Source of the DNA: Chlamydomonas sphaeroides
Taxonomy: Eukaryota > Chlorophyta > Chlorophyceae > Chlamydomonadales > Chlamydomonadaceae
DNA length: 64,000 nt
Reading direction: 5' to 3'
NCBI GenBank assembly: GCA_001662425.1
Contig: BDDC01000234.1
Span: forward strand, 1 to 64,000
Shown: piece by piece, positions 45,656 to 57,800 of the stretch
How positions within the stretch are numbered: the stretch's first letter is position 1
Layout: every line of letters starts with the position of its first letter
Position numbers and translations under genes: made by a program
Notes under the pieces: generated by a model
What the model was told of the DNA's origin: nothing
The model's database searches: none
The model's input: the letters and a program-made list of their open reading frames with translations, nothing else

Positions 45656-48600
45656 TCATGTACCGCCGGCCCCCAGCATCGCCTCCCGCAGGTCAAATAC
45701 ACCGCCCTGCCCGCCGTTGGCTTCGTGCAGCGTCGCCTGCACCGCCACCAGTTGACCCAGCAGCGCCTCCATCCGGCTCACCGGCCGCCCTGCGGCATCC
45801 GGCACCGGCAGCGCCGGCCGCAGCGCCAGCGGCCCCTCTCCGCCAGCTGCCGCCGCCGCCGCGGCCGAGCCGGGCCCCGGCCCCGGCCCGGCATCGGCCG
45901 CGTCCGCCAGCAGCGCCAGCACGGCGGCGTTGAGGGCGTCGGCCACAGCCTCGCGCCGCTGCTGACTCAGCAGGTGGCCCAGCGGGCTGGCCTCGGGGCT
46001 CTGGTAGGCCACCAGCGCGACCACATCCCGCAGGCCCGGCTCCAGGCAGGCGGCCGAGGAGCCGCGCAGCGCCGCCAGCGTGCCCTGCGCAAACAGCACC
46101 GCCTCCTCCACGCGGCCGGCCCTGGGCGGAGTGGCAGGCGGGCGGAGAGAAGGCGATGCGTAGAGGGGGACCAGCCACCAGAGTGCGGGGCCGTGCGGAG
46201 CGCCAGCGCACGAGCCGGGCACACGACGGGACAGTGGCATGGCAAGAGCGCAAAACATGCGGAGGGCGCGGCGCGCGCGAGGCCGCCGCTCGCGCAGACG
46301 CTGTGCCCGGGCAGCGGTCACCGCACTCCCCCTGCATGGCGGCTCAGACCGGGGGCCCCAACATCACGAGCAACAACGGCGACAACCAGAACACCGGATG
46401 GCGCCATTTCCTGTCCCCTTAGGCTAGCGGGCTTGAGCCAGCGCGCTCACAATCCCTACACCGCACACCCCTTCCCCCGCATGCCTGCTGCGCCAGTGCG
46501 CTCTGCGCGCAACGCGTCGCGGCCGCCTGCCGCACCTGACCAGCTCGATGTACTTTTGGCAGGCCAGCTGGAAGTGCACGTCGCCGTAGCGGCCCGAGTC
46601 CGCCAGCAGCCCCGGGCAATGCTCCGCCAGCAGCGCCAGGCAGCCGTCCACGTCGCCAGACAGCAGGCAGCGCCGCAGGCTGGCGCGCAGCGGCAGCGCC
46701 GTGGCGGCGTCGCCTTGGGGCGAGCAGCCGCCACCGCCGCCGGCGCTGAGCCCCAAGCCCGGCGTGGAGCTCGACGCGCCGGTGCCGTTGGCGGCGCTGC
46801 GGCACAGCGGCAGCGGCGCACACGGTGCCGCATGAGTGCGAGTTGCGGGGGCGACGCGGGTGGCAGCGGAGGTGCCAGGCAGGCGCAACGGTGTGTCGCG
46901 GGCGCAGCAGCTTGTCCGGCGCCCGCCGGCCAGCTCACCCTGCGCCGTCGGGCTGCGACGCGGGCGCCAGGCCCGCGGCCTCGTCAAAGGCCCGCAGCGT
47001 GGCCTCGTAGCCGCAGTGCAGCAGGTACTGGCGCACCAGCTGGTGGGTGGTGCCGGGGGCGACCGGGATCCTGGGGGAGGGGAGAAGTAGCCGTTGGGGG
47101 CGTGGGCAGGGCCGTGGCGAGGTGGGCGGCGGGGCGCGGGCGGCAGGGCTGTGCGCAGCTGTGAAAAGTGCCGGCATCAGGGCATACGTCATTGTAGGGG
47201 TGTTGCACAAGGTGCTGCGCGGCTCCACACGCACCTGGCAACGGCGGCCCGCTGTGCCGCCTTCTCCTCCGCCAGCATGCCCTGCAAGGAGCATAACACG
47301 GGAGAAGTTGTTGCAGGCGTGACTGGCAAATGAGACGGGCAACGCGCTCGCGCTGCGCGTGATCGGCTGCACCTAGCCCCCGGCTGGCCCTGTTATGATA
47401 ATACCGCCGCTCCAGTATCAATGCCCCCCGGACAATGCGGCCGAAAGTGCCCACTGACCTCGAGGTCAAACACCCAGGGCTTGTGACCGAAGTTCACGGT
47501 CACCATCTCGCCCTTGCTGTGGGGGTACCGACACGGACAGCGGCACACGGCGTTTTAGAGTCTGTAGGCTGCGCTGCAGTGCCGATCGCTTGCCGATCAT
47601 GTTGCGGCGACAAGGAACATCGGCATGGCGGGGATACGGAACGGCGTTCCTCGCGACCCCTGGGTCGGACGCCTACCCTCCTGCTGCTCGCACAGCGCCC
47701 ACTAGCCCGCAGCAAGCAAGCAATCGACACATATACACATGGTGACACAGTGACCAACAACCCGGGGACGCTGACACCATCTGAACTCAACGCACAGAAA
47801 CCCGTGGGCAGGCGTTGCCAGCCAGTGTGGGCTCCCCAGCTTCGGTGGAGCGTGCGGGTAAGCCCCGCACCATCCCGGCTGTGGTGGTGCCGCACCTGTG
47901 CAGGCCGACCGTGGGGTACACCCCCGCGCGCACGGGCCGGTGCGCCACCTTGAGCTTGGTGCCGTTTTTGCTGCGAGGACAGCAGGGGGGCACGGGTCAC
48001 AGCTGAGCACCAGCCGTAAGGGGTGCGAGCAGGCCCCGAGCACCTAGCTGTCCGGTCCCTCTTCAGTGGGCCGGCTGCAGGGGCCAGGTTGGCAGCGGCG
48101 TCTCACGTGAAGAAGAGCTCCTGGCGGCCCAGGTGGATACCGGCGCCCACGGTGTCGCCCGCGCTGAAGGTGGGACCTGCGCCACAGCCAAACAAAGTAG
48201 TATCAGCGCAAGGTGGAGCGCAGACTACTCGACAGGCGCAACGCCACCCTCCTACCGTAGTCCTCGCCCATGCCGCTGCCGATAAACTGCGGTGCCCGGA
48301 CAAAGGGCGTGTTTGCGGCGTCAGTTGGTAGGCCACCCGCCTGCACCAAGCGCGCGGCCCGGGCACGCACCTTCTTGCCGTCGTCCCCATGGTAGCCGAA
48401 CGACCCCACCTCCCAGCTGCGGCAACGCATTGGGCGGAGGGGCGGGATTGAAGGCCCTTGCAGTCACGCGTGTGCAGGTTGCGAAGGCCTGCCTGGGCCT
48501 ACCCTGGTTGCCGGGTCAGCTTGAACGTGCGGTCAGCGAAGCCGATAGCAATCTTTCCGCTCATCCCCGCGTCCAGGATGGTAATCTCATAGTAATACAC

Positions 48601-48897
48601 CGCACACGTTGATGGGACTGGGTGGTTGGCTTGGATGGCGCCCTGTGAACGTGCACGGCCAGGGTGACCAAGGGCGGGTCCGCACGGTGTTTAGGGTTCA
48701 CGTCCCCAAGCGCTCTGGGCGAAGCTTAGCGGCGTTTCTGCGATTCCCTTTCCTGCGGGTTACTCCTGTCAGCGGCTACTCACAACGTCATTATTGTGTC
48801 TGGCATCGTTAACGTAGCGGACGGTCAGCTTGTCTCGCAGCTCTAGTCCGTGCCCTTGACGTGCGCTGCTCAGCTCGCTGGGCCAGGGCTGCGACAT
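45656..48897 (-). CDS. RanBPM/RanBP9-like SPRY-LisH-CTLH-CRA protein (GID/CTLH E3 complex)
   Basis: Ten exons in coding order: 48897-48784, 48642-48503, 48416-48256, 48176-48107, 47970-47896, 47516-47459, 47281-47235, 47070-46939, 46796-46536, 46121-45656. They join in phase to about 507 residues. The SPRY domain includes LTVRYVNDARHNNDVGAIQA, CAVYYYEITILDAG, WEVGSFGYHGDDGKK, PTFSAGDTVGAGIHL and TVNFGHKPWVFDLE. A LisH-like helix pair follows (LVRQYLLHCGYEATLRAFDE), then CTLH/CRA helices (GDVDGCLALLAEHCPGLLAD, VHFQLACQKYIELV, VEEAVLFAQGTLAAL). Family members are scaffold or substrate-recruiting subunits of the CTLH (GID) ubiquitin ligase. Ala/Gly-rich inserts interrupt the CRA part. In exon 3 a 30-base segment (48370-48341) could be a tiny intron but reads through in frame, so it is kept as coding. 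Confidence 0.9.
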
Positions 48898-49213
48898 GCT
48901 GCTACTGTCAGAGTAAAGAGAAGGCCCATGCACAACTCAGCGTGCCATTATCAGGCCGTATCGTGGACTTTGTATGCAGCGTTTACAATTGCGATGCACA
49001 GTACAAATCTGTTGTGTTGCGGCAGCGACGGGGGCTGGGGACGTCAGCGCCCATGAAGCATCGCAACTCCATTCAATAGTCCAGGATTTGCCAAGCGACA
49101 CCATTATCACAACACACTAAGCTATTTGATTGCACTCCCACAGCCCTCGGACGACTTGACGCAGACCTCCCTACACGCAACATCTGTCGCTCGCTGTGTG
49201 CAGCGAAACTGTG
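48898..49213. promoter_or_regulatory. Short divergent promoter, RanBPM-like (-) / TMEM14-like (+)
   Basis: Only 316 bases separate the two start codons. The segment is relatively A/T-rich. If both starts are correct it is a compact bidirectional promoter. Confidence 0.5.
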
Positions 49214-50933
49214 ATGGCGCCCAGCGGAGAGGTCCACATGGATTTGGCGTTCTGCGCGCTGACTAGCCTCGGAGGGATCGTGGGCTACGTCAAGAAGGGC
49301 TCCCTTCCATCGGTGAGGCATCGCGCGGGGGGGGGGGCGCCTGCGGAACCAACCAGTCAGGACCCGGCCTGGCTGAGCTTCTCACGCGTCGCAATGTGCG
49401 CTAGTATACACCGGGGTGGTGTGGATAGACGTCAGCCGCGTAGTGCTGGGCGGCTGGGTCTCCACATATGGGTCGTGGCGCTTGTGCCACCCTGCGCGGG
49501 GTCCAGCGCGCGGAGTGGCGTGCGTAGCGCCCGGGCCCCGGGAGCCTGGCCACCACCCTGTCTTGCTTCGCTCCATCCGTGGCCGCTAGCCGCATGCGTC
49601 ATCAACGCTAACAATAACGTCTCAACAACGTACGGGTTTCAAACCGCACGGCTGCAGAGGCGGTGTCAAGCGTGGCGCCCACCACGGACGAGTGGGCCCC
49701 ATCCGGAATGGGAAAAAGCGTTACCCCCAACCAGTCATTCATATAGGACTGCCGACCGCCCCCACCAATTAGGCTACTTCAGTTTGAGGCGTTGCTTGTA
49801 CAGGCGCCCACCACCCTCTCAACTAGCGCTCTACGTGCCGGCACTCGTTTGGGACGCGACCCCTGGTCCCTTCACCCGGACTTGGCCGGGGCACGCTTGA
49901 ATGCAAAGGAATGACCGGCCCCCCGAGCCCCGGCTTCGCGCTAGCAGAACCCTACGGCCTCTATCGCAACAGCCGCCGCTGAACGTCAGGCACGGCCAGG
50001 AGGCAGGGCCCGCCCTCCCTGCCCACTCAGCCCCTGACGCCGCGATGCTTCCGCTTAGCATCGCCAGCCGAGGCCGAGCTCGGTTGCTTGCCGCGGCCGC
50101 CGCCGCCGCCCCCGCTGCCGCTCGGCCCCGGCGCGGAGGTGGCGGCGGCGGCGAGCCCGCCCCGGCCCCCTCCGTCAGAGCGCGCTTGCCGCGACTGCGG
50201 CCGCTGCCGCCGCCCGGCCCCGGCCCTTCGCCGCCGCCCTCGCCACCCCCGTCGCCGCCCTCCCCGTGCGAACTCAACCCCAATGCCTCACATCCCGCCC
50301 CATGCCGCGCCCCATCCCCATTCTGGTCCGGGTCCGCGTCCCCATGCCACCTCGCCCCAACCAGTTAGGCCAACCGTTCGGCAGGTGGTCGCAACCAGTT
50401 CGGCCCCCCTGTTTCCCTGATCCTCAGCTCATCGGCGGCCTAACCTTTGGAGCTGCATACGGAGCCACAGCGTACATCATCCAGGTGCGAGCGGGGAGCC
50501 GTGAGGCAGCAGTTGCCACGCTGCTACACCCCTCGGCCGCTTCCGTGCTGGTCCGCTTAACGCTACGCCTCGCTAACCCGCCGCCTCTTGCCATGCGCGC
50601 CTGTCTTCCCTCCCCGCCAGCAGAACAACGACGCGTTCCTAGGGCACAGCGTTGGCTGCGCCACGTCGGCCGTACTTGCCACCGTCATGGGCATGCGGCT
50701 CGCCAAGACGAAGAAGGTGAGAAACATAAAGCCGTACGGCACTTGCTCGTGATCATGTAGCGCATCGATAGATGACGTCTGCCTTGAGCGAAATGCACAA
50801 CTCTACACGCGGACTCACAAGCTCTGCTTGGCTTGCCTCTGCTCCCCACCAGGTCATGCCTGCGGGTCTTCTCGCGGGCACTGGCGCACTGGGATTCCTG
50901 TATCACGCTAACAAGGCCTACCAGTGGTCATGA
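49214..50933 (+). CDS. TMEM14/FAX-family small membrane protein
   Basis: Exons 49214-49312, 50428-50484, 50621-50716 and 50853-50933 join in phase to about 110 residues. The protein is nearly all transmembrane helix. It shows LAFCALTSLGGIVGYVKKGS, LIGGLTFGAAYGATAYIIQ, ATSAVLATVMGMRLAKTKK and MPAGLLAGTGALGFLY, which match the Tmemb_14 family (PF03647). Members include mitochondrial TMEM14 proteins and plant FAX fatty-acid exporters of the plastid envelope. The absence of a long presequence makes a TMEM14 or short FAX form likely rather than plastid FAX1. Intron 1 is unusually long here (1115 bases). ATG 49238, just before LAFC, is an alternative start. Exon 3 may begin at 50621 or 50624. Confidence 0.88.
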
Positions 50934-51468
50934 GCTTCCGTCACTGGTTAAGAGACGCATTTTGCACGGTGGCAGGAATGTGGCGCAATCAAGTGGCGGT
51001 AGCGGCGGAGCTGGGGGATCGGCGCGGGTGTGCGTGCAGACCCTCGGGTCTGTGGCCAGCACCACGCCAGTTGTTTGCTCAAGAGCTGCTGAATTGCCTT
51101 ACCTCTATTATAATGGCTGATGCGCGATGCTCGGTCGTCCTATGTGCGCTTGATGCGAGCGCAGGCAGCTCGGAGTTTGCCTGTGGTGCAATTGCAACTG
51201 CAAGGGCTATGTACAGCAGTTGAGAAGACGCCTTGAGCGGGCAAAGAGCGGGCAGAATGTGCCTTCGCTCACGAGCAAGTGCACGATCGCACCCGCGCGT
51301 CTCCAACCTCCGCCGTTCTCGCGCAAGACCTACTTTTAGGCACCTCAGCGTGCCGACACATTCAATACACAGTCACCCAAGTGGACCTGCCCTCTGCTCG
51401 CTGTTGTGCCATACGATCGGACCGTCGGCGTTCTTTATTCCTTCCCTGAGCCACTCACCGTCGCAACC
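50934..51468. other. Spacer between TMEM14-like and pyrophosphatase genes
   Basis: Contains the 3' UTR of the upstream gene and the promoter/5' UTR of the downstream gene, both on the plus strand. No other gene was recognised. Confidence 0.5.
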
Positions 51469-52743
51469 ATGTCTTTCTACAGGTGTGGATATAGGTAGCG
51501 CAGGGCAGAACGCCAGTCGTCGCGCTGGTAGCCGAGGGCTGGCGTCGGCGCAGCTCGCTCACACGCCCCGTTCGCGCCAGTTGCTGACGGCTGCACCATC
51601 GCTCTGTGGCGCGCAGGGGTACCGCCTCGCACCCGTGGCACGACCTGCACCCGGGCAACGACGCGCCGCAGTTCGTTAACGCGGTGATTGAGATTCCTCG
51701 CGGCTCCAAGGTCAAGTATGAGCTGGACAAGGACACCGGCCTGTGCTTCGTCGACCGCATCCTGTACTCGTCGGTCGTTTACCCCCACAACTACGGCTTC
51801 GTGCCCAAGACCCTCTGCGAGGACGGCGACCCGCTCGACGTGCTGGTTCTGATGCAGGAGCCTGTCGTGCCCATGTGCTTCCTGCGCGTGAGTTGGCCAT
51901 GAAGCGTGGAGGGGGCGACGAAGGCGACGGGCTAGGCGGCATGGCCAGCGGGTGACCGGCAAGTGCCTAAGACACACCGGCGACACGACCCGCGCTGCCT
52001 TCCCTCCGTTGTGCAGGCCAAGCCCATCGGCGTCATGCAGATGCTTGACCAGGGCGAGCGCGACGACAAGCTGATTGCCGTGCATGCCGACGACCCCGAG
52101 TTCAAGGGCTTCACGGACATCAGCCAGCTGCCGCCGCACCGCCTCGCGGAGATCAAGCGGTGAGGCGATTAAAGGCACAGCGGGGCCAGTCGGCGAACAT
52201 CAAGCGCCATCGGTGCTGTTGGACTTCTGCTGTACTGAGCTGGATCAGCTGCCAGACCGACCAGAACTCGCCCAGCGGGGCTTGGGCAAGGGTCGAAGTG
52301 CGGCGGCGCCGCTGCGGGCTCAGTGGCTCGGCGTTAGCGCCTAGCGCAGCTCACGGCCTCCCCGGGGCCCGCTCGTGTTGGCCCCTTTCACAAACTTGCC
52401 TCTGCTGCCGTGCGCCTGCTTAGGTTCTTCGAGGACTACAAGAAGAACGAGCACAAGGAGGTCATCGTGGATGACTTCCTGGGCGCTGAGGAGGCCAAGA
52501 AGGTGGTCAAGGACTCGTTGGTGAGTAGCCCCGGCGCAGCTGCGGCGGGCCAGGGCGGGGCCGTTGCATGATGGCCTGTACGCGTTGTGTTCGTGAGGGC
52601 TGTTTGCTGCTAGGTTGCCCAAGCCCTGATACTTTTGGGGCTGGTTCTCATACGCGGCTTGCTCCTCGCTCCGTGCGTGTGTTATGCAGAACATGTACCA
52701 GGAGCACTACGTGCCCCGCAAGCTGCGCAACATCTACGAGTAG
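51469..52743 (+). CDS. Soluble inorganic pyrophosphatase (family I)
   Basis: Exons 51469-51482, 51617-51887, 52017-52159, 52424-52520 and 52690-52743 join in phase to about 192 residues. The first coding exon is only 14 bases (MSFY plus part of an Arg codon). Family I features are clear: VIEIPRGSKVKYELDKDTG, RILYSSVVYPHNYGFVPKT, the metal-binding signature EDGDPLDVLVLM, GVMQMLDQGERDDKLIAV and the C-terminal FFEDYKKNE. It hydrolyses pyrophosphate to phosphate with magnesium, pulling biosynthetic reactions forward. No targeting peptide is seen, so it is likely cytosolic. The length suits plant and algal cytosolic PPases (about 190-215 residues). Confidence 0.96.
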
Positions 52744-53889
52744 AGCTCTCGCGACGCGGAGGGGTGGGGACAGTGGGAAGGATAAGGGAAAGCTAGGGAC
52801 GACTCGGACGCACCGGATACCGACAAGGAGACGGTTGGCGCAGCCGGCACAGTGCGTGTCGGCGGCTTTCTTGACGCTGTGACAAGGCAGACGAGCTGAA
52901 TGACCCGGCGGCTGACACGATGTACAGAGCAGGAGAGGTGTGAGTGGCTGGGTGAAGAGACCCGTGCTCGTCGTTAGGGGCGACGGTGCTGTGCTATTCC
53001 CCTGTTGAAGGTGGACCCGCGTGCAGGGGTGCCTACTACGCCTATGGCTTCTTTACTATGTAGTGGTCTTGCAGGAGGAGCAGCAGGGTCACAGAGTAGA
53101 CATAGCAGGCCCTATGAGGCCTCGCGAAGATACTCGCCGTGGACAGCTGCCACGTCCGGGCGGCCTTGGGGTAGCCCGACATGCAGGAACCGCGGCAAAG
53201 CTCTGTAAGAGCGCTATGGAGACGGACACGCAGCCACATGGCCCAGGGCATGGAGGACGGAGCATCGTGGCCCCTGGTCCCCGGCTATCCTGTTAGGCAG
53301 GCTGGCCCTGGCGGATACCTGCCAGGACCAGCCTGGTATTCAATGCAACCGATGGGCCTGTGAGCAGGTACAGGTTCTTGACTTCGTCTGATTTTATGAG
53401 GCAACAACATGAGCGAAGGTAGCTCACGCCACCAGTCAGGACGTTATTCACATTACGGGCCAGCGGGGCCACTCTGGTGCTGAAGAAGCATACTGTACGC
53501 TGCACGATAGCTGCCGCTGGCTGTGCTAGCGTGGCCAGGGGACGGGGGGCCAGCTAGCTTTCTGATGCGAGCGCACCCCGACGCAAGCAGACGCAAGCGG
53601 GTCCCTAGTAACAGAACTCATTGTGGCCGGGGTACGCACAACGAGTTCCTCGCTTCCTCCAACTTGGAACGTCGGAGCGCTTCAGCAGTCTCAGGTACCG
53701 AAGGCTCGGCGGGCAGCCACATGAGGGACACCGCCGCCTGCTGGTTGGCCCAGTACGCTGGACCAGGAGGACCTCCTGCGCTGAACAGGTGTCACGATGC
53801 CCTGCTACAGGCTGCTTTCACCGCCGCTAACGCAAAAGCTGAGGCCGTGGCACCACGCGGCAATGCACAACAAGGCCTGGTTACACACT
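52744..53889. other. Spacer downstream of pyrophosphatase, possibly decayed repeat DNA
   Basis: Holds the pyrophosphatase 3' UTR (a TGTAA occurs near 53203). The rest lacks credible exons. Because a gag-like fragment on the minus strand lies directly to the right, the segment from about 53300 on may be degraded retroelement sequence. Confidence 0.4.
53298..53335. repeat. Imperfect inverted repeat
   Basis: CAGGCTGGCCCTGGCGG and the downstream CCTGCCAGGACCAGCCTG form a near-perfect hairpin with a very short loop. It sits in the spacer that also carries the gag-like fragment. Confidence 0.6.
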
Positions 53890-54063
53890 TCAAGGCCGTG
53901 TGAACGGCACGTGATCCCGGTCAACCAGGCAGGACTGGTGCAGCTCAGCGCGCGGCCCCAGCCCCTGCTGGTACCAGAAGATCTTCTCGGCCTCCGTGAT
54001 GTCTGAGATGGGGTTGATCAGGGACTCAAAGCGGGCCGTGAACGCAGTAACGGCCTCGCTGTC
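53890..54063 (-). mobile_element. Retroelement gag-like fragment
   Basis: The minus-strand frame reads AVTAFTARFESLINPISDI followed by TEAEKIFWYQQGLGPRAEL. This matches the pattern of LTR-retrotransposon gag proteins (spaced aromatic residues, then a 'F-x-x-GL-x-P' helix). Only about 58 residues are recognisable. No reverse transcriptase, integrase, zinc knuckle or LTR pair was found nearby, so it is a relic or a domesticated scrap. Confidence 0.5.
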
Positions 54064-54867
54064 CCTTATCATAAGGCCAAGCGGTGACGAGCGGTGCAGA
54101 GCGGTGGGAGGGCTTCTTTGTTGAGTTGCACAGTTGCCGTGCTGACATCTTGCGTCTGCAAAGCAACTAATTTCCCTTCCTGCTATCAATAACCTGTGCC
54201 TCACTTTTACCGGTCGGCCTCCGGGCTGGCACGAACCGGGGAAAAAGGGGTTTGTCGTACACCACGTTTGGCCTTCGACAACTTCGCGCATGCCCTCAGA
54301 GGTAAACACCCAGCACCGTTAAAGCGTATAAGCCTCCTCATAAGACCATCGCACGCTCGGTTACAAGGAACACACGTCTGGATTGCTCCCGCCTTGCGAC
54401 TGCTGCGCTACTTTGCGTTCCGGGCAGCGGTCGGAGGTAGCCCGATGTTGATGCATCACAACTGAAGAGCTCAGAAGACACCAGAAGGCCTGGAAGCTGA
54501 CGGGCGTGCGAGCCCCAACACAATGAGCTACACAGTCGCCGACTCGCCACGGGGTGACCGTGATTGGGCGGTAAGCATATGCGAACTGGATCGTGCAGGT
54601 TGATGGGCAGTCTGCGCGTTCACGGTTTAAGTAGCCAGCATCGTGGCCATACCCCCTTGCCTCCGGGATGCGGGTCTGCGCAGCCTCTCGTGCCAGAACC
54701 GCGTGTTAGCTGCATCGCAATGCGTCTTACAGCTTAAAGATGAAGTCTTTGCAAAACGACGCCACATGTGTACATGTGCAGAGCTTGGCTACAGAGCCGC
54801 ATCTACAGCTTCTGTACATTGTCTGGCTGGCTCAAATGGACACTGTGCGCAACTCTCTGCCCCTTGC
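54064..54867. other. Spacer upstream of the acidic-repeat coiled-coil gene
   Basis: Lower GC than the flanking gene. It should contain the promoter and 5' UTR of the gene starting near 54868. The open frame runs upstream from that ATG to 54643, so an earlier start (ATG 54643) cannot be excluded. Confidence 0.4.
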
Positions 54868-57800
54868 ATGTTGCCTACCCCGCAGTCTGCATCCCTTCCG
54901 CCGGCGATTCGCGCCCAGTCGCCACGCACAGACAGCGGCACGAATGGCAACTACCAACCTGTTATCACAGAGGCCTGGGGCGAGCCGGCGGCGCCGGCAG
55001 CCCAGGAGAAGCAGCACTTCCTCCCGAATATCTCGGAGCGCAACGGCAGGCAGAACGGCACGTCCATGTTCCCCGTGCCCCCCGAGGTTCCATCACCCGA
55101 CGCCCTGAGGGGCGAGGCACGCATCCGCGGGCTCAAGAACGAGCTCGCGGCAACCCGCAACCGTTATGAGCAGGAGCTGCAGGTGGGCCGGTGCCTCCCG
55201 TCGGGTTTGTGTCCCCGCTGCGGGTATCAGCTTGCACCTGCGCTGCGCTATGACGTCCCCGCCGCCAGCGTTACATGCAATGAATGACCGTTTACCCATT
55301 CAAACCCCCAGATGAAGGACGCAGAGAACCTCAAGCTACGAGAGTACATCGAGCAACAGCGTGAGCTGTCGACGTCGCAGAAGGTCACCATCCGCGAGCT
55401 TGAGCGCAACGTTGCGGAGCTCACCCGCACCTCGGCAACCCAGGTGGGCGGGCATGCACTACGCGCGCTCTTGCGCTACACAGCGCAGCGCCTGAACGTG
55501 CCTGAAAGTGGGTGTCGTGAACGTGCATGAACTTGCATGAACGTGGTTGTCAGCTCCTCCCCCTGCCTTGGCGGCAGGCATGCCATGTGACGGGCTGCGA
55601 AAAGCGCCCCAGTCAACACTGGGGCGCACAACCCACTTCCAGCGCGTGCCCAGCGGCTTCCCTGGCGTCCCATCGGCTGAGCCAACCCGAGCATGCCTGA
55701 GCTTACCTCCTCGCGCCCAATGCCCCGCTCTCGGTACACGCCCCCTCCCGCAGCGGACAAACTACGAGCGCTACTCGGTCAAGGCCGAGGCCAAGGTCCG
55801 CGCGCTGCAGGTATGACCCAGGCGTCTACGGTACCCTGCTGGGCTGGCTGCTACCTGTGTTGCGGTGGCTGCGCGCTGAGCCGTGGGGACGTCGTGCTGC
55901 TTGTGCTACCTGCACAACGCTGGGCCCCATCCCCACAACATGGCATGCATGACACGTCCCACTGCCCCACGCCCTTCCACATCGCCGCCACAGGGCCGGC
56001 TGCGCGAGATCGAGCAGGAGCACTCCACCACTCTCAACGGTCTGGCGGCCCAGCTGGAGCGGGCGCGCAAGGAGCGCACCGCCCTGGCGCTGGGACTGGC
56101 GGCGGTGGCTGTGCAGGCGGTGAGCACCGGGCTTCAACGGCACCGCGTGGCGCGGTTGCGCGACCAGAACGTGCTGTGGCGCCAGCCGGGGGCTCTTGGG
56201 AAGGCAGCACGTGCAGTGGTACCTGCTGCTTGCTTCGCTTCTGACGGGCCCCGTCGCACGGTGGATCGCTCTACAGGTGGGTGGCGATGGTGCCAGCGCC
56301 GAGGACACGCACATGGACGCCGAGCGCGCCGCGGCCGAGGGCTTCGAGCCGCTGCCGCGCACGCCGGCCGCGTGGATCAGCTTCCGCTACGAGGTACGCC
56401 CCGGCGCTCTAGCGGGATCTGCGGGCGGCTGATGTTCGCAGGCTCCTGTGCGCCAGGGAGACCACTTGCTAGACGCCCCCGGGGGACCGAGGCCGACCGC
56501 GTTGCGCGGTGTACCTATGACGCCGCAGATGGACGACGACGGTAACCTGGCCTCCTTCAGCCGCGCGGCAGGCAACGCCTCGCGCCCCTTCGACCGCGAC
56601 GGTGCGCGCGCGGTGGCGGCGCTTGTGGCCCAGACGCGCCGCCTGTACGAGCAGCGCGGTGTTTACCGCAACAAGCTGCGCAGCACAGCGCAGCAGATCG
56701 AGCACATGCAGGTGAGCAAGCGGGGTGACCACGGTCGGCAGCGGGGGCAGGCATCGGTGTTCTGATGTGGGTGGGTGGCCTTGTCCGCTGGCTCGGGTGG
56801 GCATCGTCCGCTGATGTGGGTCGGCTGCAAGCATCAGTGCCCATGGGCGACTGGTGGCCAGCGCTGTTCAAGGGCCAACGCCTCTCCCAACCCAGCAGGA
56901 ACACCCGCTGCCTGCGCCGGTGCTGCCCGCAGGCTGTGCTGGACAACGTGGAGGCGGACTTCAACCTGGTCAACTGGATGATCGACCAGATGAACACAGA
57001 AGCCGTGCGCCTGAGCACCGAGGTCGGCCTGCCGCCGCTGATGCCGGCTGACGCGCCGCCATCCGACGCCGCGGCGCGGCTGAGCGAGCGCGTGGAAGGC
57101 GTGCGCGGGCTGCTGCAGCGCATGACCGAGGAGCTGTTGGTGGCGGACGCGGAGCGCAAGTGGGTGGGGAGGCATGGGCTGGACCATGGGGCGGCGGGCG
57201 CGCCGCCACGCGGCATGGGGTTGCGGACTGTGAAGAGCACATGGAGGCCGCGGAGTCGCATGGCGCCGGCCCCTTGCTAATCGTGTCGTCACATGTGCTC
57301 TGGCACTGTGTCGCAGGAGCCTGGCGACGCAGCTGCTCGCGGGCCAGTTCCAGCAGGAGATGGCCGACGCTGCCGCGCTCAGCCAGGTCGACCGCCAAGT
57401 ACGACACGGACACAGCCATTGCGCGTTCCGGCTTTCCCTGTCAGCGCATCCACGCATGCGCTCTTGCTGCGCGCCTGCGCTCTCAAGCCTCTGCCCAGCT
57501 TCTGTGCACCATGCCGACGAGTGTCCTCCTATCAAGTTGCGGACTCCCGTGCCCTTGTCTCGCCCGCCCACAGTCCATCATCGACGCCTACGTCGCGCAG
57601 CTCAAGTCGCTGTACGGAGGCCAGCGCCGGCCACCCGGCCCCACCGCCTACGTGCCCAGTGCATCCCGCTCGCCGCAGCCAACCCGCCGCGCGCCGCAGC
57701 CCGCGCCGGTCGCGCCCTCGCCGCCGCGCGAGCGCTCCGTGGCGCCGGCGCCACCGCCCAGCAAGCCGGCCTACCAGCTGTCGCCAAAGTCGCACAAGGT

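Noticed and set aside
48341..48370. Possible 30-base intron in the RanBPM-like gene (GTGCGT...GTGCAG)
   Set aside because: Too short for normal splicing and divisible by three; it reads through in frame.
49901..50368. 155-residue Pro/Ala/Arg-rich open frame on the plus strand
   Set aside because: It lies inside the long first intron of the TMEM14-like gene, is low complexity and lacks a family match. The flanking exons join perfectly without it.
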